From assembly GCF_030014915.1 (NCBI RefSeq), contig NZ_JAGIXS010000001.1, forward strand, positions 992,001 through 1,056,000: a stretch of DNA of 64,000 bases, in the 5' to 3' direction. The notes beneath the pieces were generated by a model. The model did not search any database. It saw nothing but the letters and a program-made list of their open reading frames with translations, and had not been told where the DNA came from. Positions 28,516 to 36,760 of the stretch are shown here, piece after piece. The translations under genes and the position numbers were made by a program. The DNA comes from Pelomonas sp. V22 (GTDB lineage Bacteria > Pseudomonadota > Gammaproteobacteria > Burkholderiales > Burkholderiaceae_C). How positions within the stretch are numbered: the stretch's first letter is position 1; each line of letters opens with the position of its first letter.

Positions 28516-29247
28516 TCAGGCGCCCGTCAGGGCCGGCGCTTCCTTGACGCCGCCAAAGCGGCGGTCCCGCTCGCGGAAGGCTTCGATCGCGGCATCCAAT
28601 TGGGCTGCACCGAATTCGGGCCAGAGGCAGTCGGAGAACACGAACTCGGTATAGGCCACCTGCCAGAGCAGGAAGTTGCTGATGCGCACCTCGCCGCCGG
28701 TACGGATGAAAAGATCCGGATCGGGCGCGTAGCTCATCGCGGTGAACTCCGACAGCTTGGCCTCGGTCAGCTGCTCGGGCGGCACGCCGGCCTGCATCGC
28801 GGCCTTGCAGGCCTGCACGATGTCCCAGCGGCCACCGTAGTTGAAGGCCACCGACAGCGTCAGCTTCTTGTTGTCGTTGGTGCGGCTCTCGGCCTCGTTC
28901 CAGGCGTTGCGCAGCTTCTCGGACACCGCGTCGCGGTCGCCGACGATGCGGATGCGCACACCCATCGCACCTATGCGCGCCAGGTAGCGCGACACCGCCG
29001 CCAGCACCAGGCCCATCAGGCCCGAGACCTCGTCGGTCGAGCGCTTCCAGTTCTCGCTGGAGAAGGCAAAGACGGTGAGGTACTCGATGTCTCGGTCGAT
29101 GCAGGCCTGGATCACATTGACCAGGGCATCGACCCCTTGCTTGTGGCCGAAGAAGCGCGGCAGAAAGCGCTTCTTGGCCCAGCGGCCATTGCCATCCATG
29201 ACGATGGCGACATGGCGGGGCACCGCCTTGCTCAAGTTCTCGCTCAC
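28516..29247 (-). CDS. uppS: Undecaprenyl diphosphate synthase (cis-prenyltransferase)
   Basis: A 243-residue cis-prenyltransferase supplying the C55 carrier lipid for peptidoglycan and O-antigen. Signatures: HVAIVMDGNGRWAKKR with the catalytic Asp, FAFSSENWKRS, and the C-terminal DLFIRTGGEVRISNFLLWQ. Five bases separate it from frr. Length is normal. Confidence 0.96.
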   Translation of the reverse strand: MSENLSKAVPRHVAIVMDGNGRWAKKRFLPRFFGHKQGVDALVNVIQACIDRDIEYLTVFAFSSENWKRSTDEVSGLMGLVLAAVSRYLARIGAMGVRIRIVGDRDAVSEKLRNAWNEAESRTNDNKKLTLSVAFNYGGRWDIVQACKAAMQAGVPPEQLTEAKLSEFTAMSYAPDPDLFIRTGGEVRISNFLLWQVAYTEFVFSDCLWPEFGAAQLDAAIEAFRERDRRFGGVKEAPALTGA

Positions 29248-29252
29248 GGGAC

Positions 29253-29813
29253 TCAGACGGCCAGGATCTCGGCTTCCTTGCCGGAGATCAGCTTGTCGAT
29301 CTCGGAGATGACGCGGTCGGTCAGCTTCTGCACTTCATCGAGGCTGCGGCGCTCGTCGTCCTCGCCGATTTCCTTGTCCTTGAGCAGCTTCTTGGCTTGC
29401 TCATTGGCATCGCGGCGCAGGTTGCGCACGGCCACCTTGGCGTCTTCACCGGCATTGCGCACCACCTTGGTCAGGTCGCGGCGGCGCTCTTCGGTCAGCG
29501 GCGGCATCGGCACGCGGATCAGCTCGCCTTGCGAGGCCGGGTTCAGGCCGAGGTCCGACTCGCGGATCGCCTTCTCGATCTTGGCGGCCATGCCCTTTTC
29601 CCAGGGCTGGACGCTGATGGTGCGGGCATCGAGCAGGGTCACGTTGGCCACCTGAGAGATAGGCACCATCGAGCCGTAGTAGTCCACGCTGACCTGGTCG
29701 AGCAGACCCGGGTGGGCGCGGCCGGTGCGGATCTTGTGCAGTTCATTCTTGAGGGCTTCGACGGACTTGGCCATCTTGGCCTCGGCGTTCTTCTTGATGT
29801 CGGCAATGCTCAT
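29253..29813 (-). CDS. frr: Ribosome recycling factor
   Basis: A 186-residue RRF that splits post-termination ribosomes with EF-G. Typical segments are [38 protein letters not shown] and [14 protein letters not shown]. The pyrH-frr-uppS order is near universal in Proteobacteria. 46 bases follow pyrH. Confidence 0.97.
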   Translation of the reverse strand: MSIADIKKNAEAKMAKSVEALKNELHKIRTGRAHPGLLDQVSVDYYGSMVPISQVANVTLLDARTISVQPWEKGMAAKIEKAIRESDLGLNPASQGELIRVPMPPLTEERRRDLTKVVRNAGEDAKVAVRNLRRDANEQAKKLLKDKEIGEDDERRSLDEVQKLTDRVISEIDKLISGKEAEILAV

Positions 29814-29859
29814 GATGATTCTCGAACGTGGGTCTTGCTGCTTTATTTCGCGTCTGTGA

Positions 29860-30570
29860 TCAGACGTGGACCAGGGTGCCCTCGTCCTCGCCCATCACGA
29901 CGCGCTTAAGCGCGCCCTGCTTGAAGATCGAGAACACCTTGATCGGCAGTTTCTGGTCGCGGCACAGCGCAAAGGCGGTGGCGTCCAGCACCTGCAGGTT
30001 CTTGCTGATGGCTTCATCGAAGCTGATGCGCGTGTAGCGCGTGGCTTCGGGGTCTTTCTTGGGGTCGGCGCTGTAGACGCCATCGACCTTGGTGGCCTTC
30101 AGCACGATCTCGGCACCCACCTCGGCACCACGCAGGGCGGCGGCGGTGTCCGTAGTGAAGAAAGGGTTGCCGGTACCGGCGGCGAAGACAACGACCTTGC
30201 CCTCTTCCAGGTACTGAAGCGCCTTGGGGCGCACATAGGGCTCGACGACCTGCTCGATGCCGATGGCGGACATCACACGGGCGGTGATACCTTCCTGGCG
30301 CATGGTGTCGGCCAGGGCCAGCGAATTCATGACGGTAGCCAGCATGCCCATGTAGTCGGCGGTGGCACGGTCCATGCCGACCGAACCGCCGGCGACGCCG
30401 CGGAAGATGTTGCCGCCACCGATGACGACGGCCACCTCGACCCCCATCTGCGTGATCTCACGGACCTCCTGGACCATGCGCACGATGGTGGCGCGATTGA
30501 TGCCGTAGGCGTCGTCGCCCATCAGGGCTTCGCCGGAGAGTTTGAGCAGGATGCGTTTGTACGCGGGCAT
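29860..30570 (-). CDS. pyrH: UMP kinase
   Basis: A 236-residue bacterial UMP kinase of the amino-acid-kinase fold, converting UMP to UDP. The opening reads [27 protein letters not shown] and [19 protein letters not shown] form the nucleotide and UMP sites. The ATG at 30570 gives the canonical start, so the longer upstream frame is rejected. Confidence 0.96.
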   Translation of the reverse strand: MPAYKRILLKLSGEALMGDDAYGINRATIVRMVQEVREITQMGVEVAVVIGGGNIFRGVAGGSVGMDRATADYMGMLATVMNSLALADTMRQEGITARVMSAIGIEQVVEPYVRPKALQYLEEGKVVVFAAGTGNPFFTTDTAAALRGAEVGAEIVLKATKVDGVYSADPKKDPEATRYTRISFDEAISKNLQVLDATAFALCRDQKLPIKVFSIFKQGALKRVVMGEDEGTLVHV

Positions 30571-30642
30571 TGTGACCTCGGAGTCTGCGTTGGGGTGAGG
30601 CACCACGCTGTAGCCCCATGGCAGCAGCGCAGGCACAAGTGT

Positions 30643-30665
30643 AAAGGGCGCCAGAGGCGCCCTTT
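30643..30665 (-). terminator. Hairpin between tsf and pyrH
   Basis: A 10-base-pair stem, AAAGGGCGCC with its complement, around a 3-base loop, 13 bases after the tsf stop. The minus-strand tail is TTTACACTT, a poor T-run, so termination would be partial, setting a lower level for pyrH-frr than for rpsB-tsf. Confidence 0.55.
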
Positions 30666-30677
30666 GTATCAGGAGGC

Positions 30678-31574
30678 TTACTGCCCCTTGGCGGCAGCCA
30701 CCTGGGCGGCCACCTCGGCGGCGAAGTCGTCCACCTTCTTCTCGATGCCCTCGCCCACCACGTACAGGGTGAAGCCCTTCACGTTGGTGGCCTTCTCCTT
30801 CAGCATCGCGGCGACGGTCTGCTTGCCGTCAGCGGCCTTCACGAAGACCTGGTCCAGCAGCGAGACTTCCTTCAGGAACTTCTGCACCGAGCCTTCGACC
30901 ATCTTGGCGACGATGTCGGCCGGCTTGCCGGATTCGGCAGCCTTCTCGGTGGCGATCTTGCGTTCCTTCTCGACCAGCTCGGCCGACACCTCGGCCGACG
31001 ACAGGGCGGCCGGCTTCATGGCGGCGACGTGCATGGCAACGTCCTTGGCAGCCACGTCGTCACCGTCGAACTCGACGACCACGCCGATGCGGGTGCCGTG
31101 CAGGTAGGTGGCCAGCTTGTTGCCGGCGGCGTAGCGCTGGAAGCGGCGGATCGTCATGTTCTCGCCGATCTTGCCGATCAGGCCCTTGCGCACGTCTTCC
31201 ACCGTCGGGCCGAAGCCTTCTTGCGACAGCGGCAAGGCCGACAGGGCGGCCACATCGGCCGGGGCGCTGGTGGCGATCAGGCCGGCAACGGCGCTCACGA
31301 AGGCCAGGAAGGCATCATTCTTCGACACGAAGTCGGTTTCGCAGTTCACTTCGACCATGGCGCCGACGCCGTCGACGACGGCCGTGGCGACCACGCCTTC
31401 AGCGGTCACGCGCGAGGCGGCCTTGCCGGCCTTGTTGCCCAGCTTGACGCGCAGGATTTCTTCGGCACGACCCAGATCGCCGTCGGCTTCGGTCAGGGCC
31501 TTCTTGCACTCCATCATCGGAGCGTCGGTGCGAGCGCGCAGCTCACCCACCATGCTTGCGGTAATTGCAGCCAT
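30678..31574 (-). CDS. tsf: Elongation factor Ts
   Basis: A 298-residue EF-Ts, the nucleotide exchange factor for EF-Tu. It has the UBA-like N-terminus ([19 protein letters not shown]) and the TDFVSKND exchange motif. It follows rpsB by 98 bases containing an intrinsic terminator and a second hairpin just before its ribosome-binding site GGAGAC. Confidence 0.97.
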   Translation of the reverse strand: MAAITASMVGELRARTDAPMMECKKALTEADGDLGRAEEILRVKLGNKAGKAASRVTAEGVVATAVVDGVGAMVEVNCETDFVSKNDAFLAFVSAVAGLIATSAPADVAALSALPLSQEGFGPTVEDVRKGLIGKIGENMTIRRFQRYAAGNKLATYLHGTRIGVVVEFDGDDVAAKDVAMHVAAMKPAALSSAEVSAELVEKERKIATEKAAESGKPADIVAKMVEGSVQKFLKEVSLLDQVFVKAADGKQTVAAMLKEKATNVKGFTLYVVGEGIEKKVDDFAAEVAAQVAAAKGQ

Positions 31575-31591
31575 CTTCAGTCTCCATCACC

Positions 31592-31608
31592 CGGGCGATA
31601 AGCGCCCG
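31592..31608 (-). promoter_or_regulatory. Hairpin directly upstream of the tsf ribosome-binding site
   Basis: CGGGCG and CGCCCG pair around a 5-base loop, about 18 bases before the tsf start and without a T-run. It could stabilise the processed tsf message end or affect initiation. Confidence 0.35.
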
Positions 31609-31626
31609 AACAAAAAATCAACTTGG

Positions 31627-31650
31627 AAAAAAGGGGCTGTAAGCAGCCCC
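31627..31650 (-). terminator. Intrinsic terminator between rpsB and tsf
   Basis: GGGGCTG and CAGCCCC pair around a 4-base loop (31633-31650), followed on the minus strand by six T residues (31632-31627). It starts 23 bases after rpsB. As tsf has no evident separate promoter in the 98-base gap, it is probably an attenuating, read-through terminator. Confidence 0.75.
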
Positions 31651-31672
31651 TTCGTCTGGGTGTGGCGAGGGC

Positions 31673-32419
31673 TTAGTTGCCTTCGTTCACTTCCACGAAT
31701 TCATCGCCAGCCGGAGCGGCGGCTTGCACCACGTCGTTGCCGGCGTTGGCACGGCCTTCGAGCACGGCGTCAGCGACAGCGCGGGCGTACAGAGCCACGG
31801 CCTTGGCCGAGTCGTCGTTGCCCGGGATGATGTAGTCGATTCCGATGGGCGAGTGGTTGGTGTCAACCACGCCGATCACCGGGATGCCCAGCTTCTTGGC
31901 TTCGGCCACGGCAATCTTGTGGTAACCGACGTCGATCACGAAGATGGCGTCCGGCAGGGCGGCCATGTCCTGGATGCCGCCGATGTTCTTTTCCAGCTTG
32001 GCAATGCCACGCTGGAACATCAGGGCTTCCTTCTTGATGGCGGGCTGCGTGCCGGCTTCGACCTGGGCTTGCATGTCCTTCAGGTTCTTCAGCGAACCCT
32101 TGACCGTCTTGAAGTTGGTCATCATGCCGCCGAGCCAACGCGAATCAACGTAGGGCATGCCGCAACGCTGGGCTTCCAGGGCGATGACTTCACGGGCTTG
32201 ACGCTTGGTGCCGATCATCAGGATGTTGCCGCGCTTGGACGCCAGATTGCGCACAAACTTCATCGCTTCCTCGAACTTCGGCAGAGTCTTTTCGAGGTTG
32301 ATGATGTGAATCTTGTTGCGATGGCCGTAAATGAACGGGGCCATCTTGGGGTTCCAGAAGCGGGTTTGGTGACCAAAGTGGACACCAGCTTCCAGCATTT
32401 CGCGCATCGTGACGGACAT
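31673..32419 (-). CDS. rpsB: 30S ribosomal protein S2
   Basis: A 248-residue S2 with [29 protein letters not shown] and the [16 protein letters not shown] signature. It heads the rpsB-tsf-pyrH-frr part of the supercluster. Its leader (32420 to about 32570) is long enough to hold an S2 autoregulatory structure. Confidence 0.97.
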   Translation of the reverse strand: MSVTMREMLEAGVHFGHQTRFWNPKMAPFIYGHRNKIHIINLEKTLPKFEEAMKFVRNLASKRGNILMIGTKRQAREVIALEAQRCGMPYVDSRWLGGMMTNFKTVKGSLKNLKDMQAQVEAGTQPAIKKEALMFQRGIAKLEKNIGGIQDMAALPDAIFVIDVGYHKIAVAEAKKLGIPVIGVVDTNHSPIGIDYIIPGNDDSAKAVALYARAVADAVLEGRANAGNDVVQAAAPAGDEFVEVNEGN

Positions 32420-32571
32420 GGGTAACTCCGAAGGTTGGATCTAAAATCCGGCCCGAATCGGCGGCCCCGATACATTTGGGGCGACGCCGACACCTTTCAG
32501 TGGCCGGTTTGCGATTTGTCTTGCTCACGCAGCCCAGGCAAAACGCGCAGGGCATGCGGCAAAACCCAAAG

Positions 32572-32577
32572 AGTATA
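32572..32577 (-). promoter_or_regulatory. Candidate -10 element for rpsB
   Basis: TATACT on the minus strand, with no clear -35 hexamer at 16-18 bases. It would give a leader of about 145 bases before rpsB. The leader contains a small GCCCC/GGGGC stem near 32463-32481. It lies just before the divergent amidase gene. Confidence 0.35.
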
Positions 32578-32585
32578 GCAGACCA

Positions 32586-33944
32586 ATGCCCGACGACCTG
32601 ATGACCGCCCTGCGGCAGCGCCAAGCTGGCGCCCTCAGCGCCTCTGCAGCGCTGGAGGGCAGCATCGCGGCGGCCCGCAGCCCGGCCTGCCGGCACGCGC
32701 TGGTGCGCGACTTCTTCGACACCGCCCGCCTGACCGCCCGCCACCTCGATGAACAGCAGGCAGCCGGCCTGCCGCCGCCACCGCTGGCCGGGCTGGCAGT
32801 CAGCATCAAGGACTTGTTCGACGTGGCCGGCCGGCACACCACAGCGGCCTCGGCCTCGCTGACGGACGCCGCGCCCGCTGCCGCAGACAGCCCGGCTGTA
32901 GCACGCCTGCGTGCCGCAGGCGCTGCGCTGATAGGCCACACCAACATGACCGAGTTCGCCTTCTCCGGCCTCGGCATCAATGCGCACCACGGCACACCAT
33001 TGAACCCGGTCACGCTGGCGCTGGACGGCAAGCAGCGCATCCCCGGCGGCTCCAGTTCCGGGGCCGCCGTGACGGTGGCCACCGGCGCAGCCTGGGCAGC
33101 CCTCGGCTCCGACACCGGTGGCTCGATCCGCATCCCGGCCGCACTGCAAGGCCTGGTCGGCTTCAAGAACACCGCGGCCCTCACGCCACGCGAGGGCTGC
33201 ATCCCGCTCTCCACCTCGCTCGATACCGCCTGCGCCATCACCCGCAGCGTGCGCGATGCGGTGCTGATCCACGAAATCCTAGCCGCCCGCCGCGTCGCCA
33301 TCGATCCGCGCCCCTTGCGCGGCTGGCGCCTGGCGGTGGTCACCGCGCCGCTGTTGCTCGATGGCATGGATGCCACGGTGACGCACGCTTTCGAGCGCAG
33401 CCTGCAGTGGCTGCGCCGGCAAGGTGCTCAAATCGAGGAAATCCCCCTGCCCCGTCTCCAGGGCCTCGCCGCACTGCAGGCCCAGGGTGGCCTGGTGGCC
33501 GCCGAGGCCTGGGCCTGGCACCGAAAAAGAATGCAAGAACAGACTTCCATGTACGACCCTCGCGTGTCCACACGCATCCAACGCGGCGCAGCCACCAGCG
33601 CGGCCGACTACATCGACCTGCAGGCCGCGCGCCGCGAATGGATCGCAGGCATGCAGGCGGATCTGGCCGGCTTCGACGCTGTGCTGAGCCCCACCGTTCC
33701 CGTGGTTGCCCCCGAACTCGCACCGCTCGAAGCCAGCCTCGATGCCTACATGACGGCCAATGCCCTGCTGCTGCGCAATCCAGCCGTCGTGAACATGCTG
33801 GACGGCTGCGCGATCAGCCTGCCCTGCCAACAGCCGGGCGAGTTGCCTGTCGGCCTGATGCTGTGGTGCACAGCCGGTCAGGACGACCGTCTGCTCTCGA
33901 TCGCGCTGCAAGCCGAGGCGGCCCTGGCCGCAGGAGTGCAGTGA
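32586..33944 (+). CDS. Amidase-signature-family amidohydrolase
   Basis: A 452-residue amidase. The Ser-cisSer-Lys triad is visible: Lys in AVSIKDLFDVAG, cis-Ser in PGGSSSGAAV, and nucleophilic Ser in LGSDTGGSIRIPA. No signal peptide, so it is cytoplasmic. The absence of gatB and gatC next to it argues against GatA. The downstream gene encodes an FAD amino-acid dehydrogenase whose ATG shares its first base with this stop codon (GTGATG), suggesting a joint role in breaking down an amide or peptide-derived compound. The exact substrate is unknown. Confidence 0.82.
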   Translation: MPDDLMTALRQRQAGALSASAALEGSIAAARSPACRHALVRDFFDTARLTARHLDEQQAAGLPPPPLAGLAVSIKDLFDVAGRHTTAASASLTDAAPAAADSPAVARLRAAGAALIGHTNMTEFAFSGLGINAHHGTPLNPVTLALDGKQRIPGGSSSGAAVTVATGAAWAALGSDTGGSIRIPAALQGLVGFKNTAALTPREGCIPLSTSLDTACAITRSVRDAVLIHEILAARRVAIDPRPLRGWRLAVVTAPLLLDGMDATVTHAFERSLQWLRRQGAQIEEIPLPRLQGLAALQAQGGLVAAEAWAWHRKRMQEQTSMYDPRVSTRIQRGAATSAADYIDLQAARREWIAGMQADLAGFDAVLSPTVPVVAPELAPLEASLDAYMTANALLLRNPAVVNMLDGCAISLPCQQPGELPVGLMLWCTAGQDDRLLSIALQAEAALAAGVQ

Positions 33945-35248
33945 TGCGGGTCGCCGTGATCGGCGCCGGCATTGCCGGCGTCTGCAGCGCGTTCGAGCTC
34001 GCGGCCGATGGCCATGAGGTGACCGTCTTCGAGCGCCGTGGCAGCGTGGCCGCCGAATCGAGCTTCGCCCATGGCGGCCTGCTGGCCCCCGCCTATCTGA
34101 CGGCGTGGAGCGCATTGGGTCGTCGCGCCCTGCTGCAGCCACGACGCAAGCACAGCTCCCTTCAGCTGAGCACGGCCAAACTGCTCTCCCCCGCGCTGTG
34201 GCGTGCCGCCCGCTTCAACCCCGAGGCCGCCCGGCGCCTGCAACCCTTGCTCAGCTACAGCCAGGCACGCCAGGCCGAACTGCGCCATGCGCTGCAGCTC
34301 GACTACGAACGCAGCGAGGGCCTCCTGATGCTGCTGCGCAGCGGCCGCGAGCTGGCCGCCGTGCAGCCCGGCCTCGCGCTGCTCAGCGAACTGGGCCTGC
34401 CGCACAAGCAGCTCGACGCGGCCGAATGCCTGGCCCTGGAACCGGGCCTCAGCCCCGACACGCCGCTGCAAGGCGGCATCCACCTGCCGCAGGATGAGAT
34501 CGGCAATTGCCGCCAGTTCGCCCATCTGATGCGCAGCGAGGCCCGCCGACTCGGTGCGCGCTTCCGCTTCCACACCACGGTGCAACACATCGAAGCCGGC
34601 GCTCAGCCGCAGCTGCTGCATGCCTACACACCGCCCGAAGAAGCGCAGACGCTCAGCGCCGAATCGGAGACCGGTGGCGACACCCGGCCCGAGACCATGG
34701 AGCCGCAGCTGGAACGCTTCGACGCCATCCTGATCTGCGCCGCTGGCGACACGGCCGCACTGTTGAAGCCGCTGGGCCTCAAGCTGCCGCTGCAGACCTG
34801 GCAGGGCTACTCGATCACTGCGCCGCTGCGGCAGATCGAAGCCCACCCGGACCTCGGCCCGCGCTCGGGCCTGGTCGACGCGCAGTACCACGTGGCACTG
34901 AGCCGCATCGGCCAGCGCGTGCGTGTGACCGGCGTCACCGAGATCGGCGGCCATGCCACGCAGCTGAGCGCGCGCGCCGTCGGCACGCTGCACAAGGTGC
35001 TGCACGACTGGTTCCCCGGCGCGGCGCAGCACAGCGGCATCCAGCGCTGGCGCGGCGCTCGCAGCCGCGTGGCCGATGGCCTGCCCCTGCTCGGCGCGAG
35101 CGGCCTGGCCGGCATCTGGCTGAACACCGCGTATGCCGATGACGGCTGGGCCCTCGCCAATGGAGCGGCCCGCCTGCTGGCCGACCAGCTCGCTGGCCGC
35201 GCACCCGCCATCGATGGGGCCGGCATGGACATTTCCAGGCTGGGCTGA
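33944..35248 (+). CDS. FAD-dependent D-amino acid dehydrogenase-like oxidoreductase
   Basis: A 434-residue DAO-family flavoprotein. The dinucleotide-binding motif is MRVAVIGAGIAGVCSAFELA, followed by the Glu of VTVFERR. The DadA-like segment SFAHGGLLAPAYLTAW is present, and the C-terminal FAD-binding stretch reads GIWLNTAYADDGWALANGAA. DadA oxidises D-amino acids and passes electrons to the respiratory chain. Whether this copy uses D-alanine is not shown. No alanine racemase gene is adjacent, unlike classic dadAX. Confidence 0.8.
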   Translation: MRVAVIGAGIAGVCSAFELAADGHEVTVFERRGSVAAESSFAHGGLLAPAYLTAWSALGRRALLQPRRKHSSLQLSTAKLLSPALWRAARFNPEAARRLQPLLSYSQARQAELRHALQLDYERSEGLLMLLRSGRELAAVQPGLALLSELGLPHKQLDAAECLALEPGLSPDTPLQGGIHLPQDEIGNCRQFAHLMRSEARRLGARFRFHTTVQHIEAGAQPQLLHAYTPPEEAQTLSAESETGGDTRPETMEPQLERFDAILICAAGDTAALLKPLGLKLPLQTWQGYSITAPLRQIEAHPDLGPRSGLVDAQYHVALSRIGQRVRVTGVTEIGGHATQLSARAVGTLHKVLHDWFPGAAQHSGIQRWRGARSRVADGLPLLGASGLAGIWLNTAYADDGWALANGAARLLADQLAGRAPAIDGAGMDISRLG

Positions 35249-35260
35249 CAAGCTGGTGCC

Positions 35261-36745
35261 ATGCTGACCCAGGTCCTGCCGGCGCCCCTTTCACTGCTGC
35301 TGCATAGCGACGCGCAATGCCGGGCGCTGGAGGCCGGTGAGCATCAACCGCCGCTGATGGAACGCGCCGGCCTGGCCCTGGCCAAGCTCGCGCTCGCGTT
35401 GCAGCCGCATGCGCGGCAGATCCACGTCGTGTGCGGCCCAGGCAACAACGGAGGCGATGGACTGGTGGCGGCGCAGCTGCTGCACGCAGCGGGCCGCCAG
35501 CCCCGGGTCAGCTTGATAAGCGCCGGCAAGGCCACACCGCCCGATGCTGCCCGCGCTCTGATCCAGGCCCGGGAGGCCGGCGTGCCCATCGAAGCAGGAT
35601 GGCGTGATGAAGGCGGCAGCGAGCTGCTGATCGACGCCCTGCTGGGCCTCGGCCTGAGCCGCGCTCCCGAGGGCGAGATCGCCACCGCCATCGAACGCAT
35701 CAATGCCCAGACTTCGCCGGTGCTCGCGGTCGACCTGCCGAGCGGCCTGTCCAGCGAGACCGGCCACACGCCCAGCACCGCCTGGGTTCGAGCTCATGAC
35801 ACCTTGAGCCTGCTCACGCTGAAGCCCGGCCTCTTCACCGGCCAAGGCCGCGAGGCGGCAGGCCGGATCTGGTTCGACGATCTCGGCATTGCGGCGCCGG
35901 CCGATGGCTGCAGCCGGCTGACGGGCGCCGATGTGATGGCCGCTGCGCCGGCCGGCGGGCATGCCGCCCACAAGGGCAGCCGCGGCGATGTGCTGGTGAT
36001 TGGCGGCGCTCCAGGTATGCAGGGCGCCGCCCGTCTGGCGGCACGCGCGTCGCTCGCCAGTGGCGCCGGGCGCGTCTACCTCTGCCTGCTGGGCGAAGCC
36101 GACGGCGGCGCTGATCCGCAGCGACCTGAGCTGATGCAAAGGACACAGGCCCAGCTCACCGATGTAGCCTCCTGGCGAAACCAGGTTGTCGTTGCGGGCT
36201 GCGGTGCCAGCACGGCCATCGCCCCGCTGCTGCCCAGTCTGCTGAGTCAGGCCGAACGCCTCGTGCTGGATGCCGACGCACTGAACGTCATCGCTGCCGA
36301 CAGCCCGTTGCAGAACGCGCTGAGTGAGCGCAGCGCCCGCCGCCAATCGACCTGGCTGACGCCACACCCGCTGGAAGCCGCGCGCCTGCTCGGCTGCAGC
36401 AGTGCCGAGATCCAGGCGAACCGGATGGCGGCCATTGAAGCGCTGCTCAAGCGCTACCGCTGCGGCGTGGTGCTGAAAGGCTCGGGCAGCCTGGTGGCAA
36501 GCCCGGGCGCCCTGCCCTCGATCAACTCGAGCGGCAATGCGGCGCTGGCGACGCCAGGCAGCGGCGATGTGCTCGCCGGCTGGCTGGGGGGCCTGTGGGC
36601 GCAGGCACCCTCGGGCGCCGACCTGCATGCCTTGGCCTGCCGTGCCGTGTACTGGCATGGCGCCGCCGCAGATTCGCAAGCGGCCGGCCCCTTGCGGGCC
36701 AGCGACCTGATCGAACGCATGCACAGCCTGCATCCGCGCCGCTGA
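35261..36745 (+). CDS. nnr: Bifunctional NAD(P)H-hydrate epimerase/dehydratase
   Basis: A 494-residue metabolite-repair enzyme. The N-terminal YjeF_N domain epimerises R- to S-NAD(P)HX (CGPGNNGGDGLVAAQLL at about residue 58). The C-terminal ribokinase-like domain (from about residue 225) dehydrates S-NADHX with ADP, with motifs GSRGDVLVIGGAPGMQGAA and NAALATPGSGDVLAGWL. Both active sites look intact. It starts 12 bases after the dehydrogenase gene and may be cotranscribed. Confidence 0.93.
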   Translation: MLTQVLPAPLSLLLHSDAQCRALEAGEHQPPLMERAGLALAKLALALQPHARQIHVVCGPGNNGGDGLVAAQLLHAAGRQPRVSLISAGKATPPDAARALIQAREAGVPIEAGWRDEGGSELLIDALLGLGLSRAPEGEIATAIERINAQTSPVLAVDLPSGLSSETGHTPSTAWVRAHDTLSLLTLKPGLFTGQGREAAGRIWFDDLGIAAPADGCSRLTGADVMAAAPAGGHAAHKGSRGDVLVIGGAPGMQGAARLAARASLASGAGRVYLCLLGEADGGADPQRPELMQRTQAQLTDVASWRNQVVVAGCGASTAIAPLLPSLLSQAERLVLDADALNVIAADSPLQNALSERSARRQSTWLTPHPLEAARLLGCSSAEIQANRMAAIEALLKRYRCGVVLKGSGSLVASPGALPSINSSGNAALATPGSGDVLAGWLGGLWAQAPSGADLHALACRAVYWHGAAADSQAAGPLRASDLIERMHSLHPRR

Positions 36746-36756
36746 GGCGCGGATGC
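36730..36756. terminator. Long hairpin at the nnr/rnr convergent junction
   Basis: GCATCCGCGCC and its complement pair over 11 base pairs around GCTGA, and the stem includes the last nnr codons and stop. There is no T-run on either strand, so it may work with Rho or as a transcript-end stabiliser for both convergent genes. Confidence 0.5.
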
Positions 36757-36760
36757 CGCA

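Noticed and set aside
32586-33944. GatA subunit of the glutamyl-tRNA amidotransferase
   Set aside because: No gatB or gatC nearby, and the gene is paired with an amino-acid dehydrogenase. A generic amidase call is safer.
35261-36745. Separate nnrE and nnrD genes
   Set aside because: One uninterrupted frame of 494 codons contains both domains, so it is a single fused protein.
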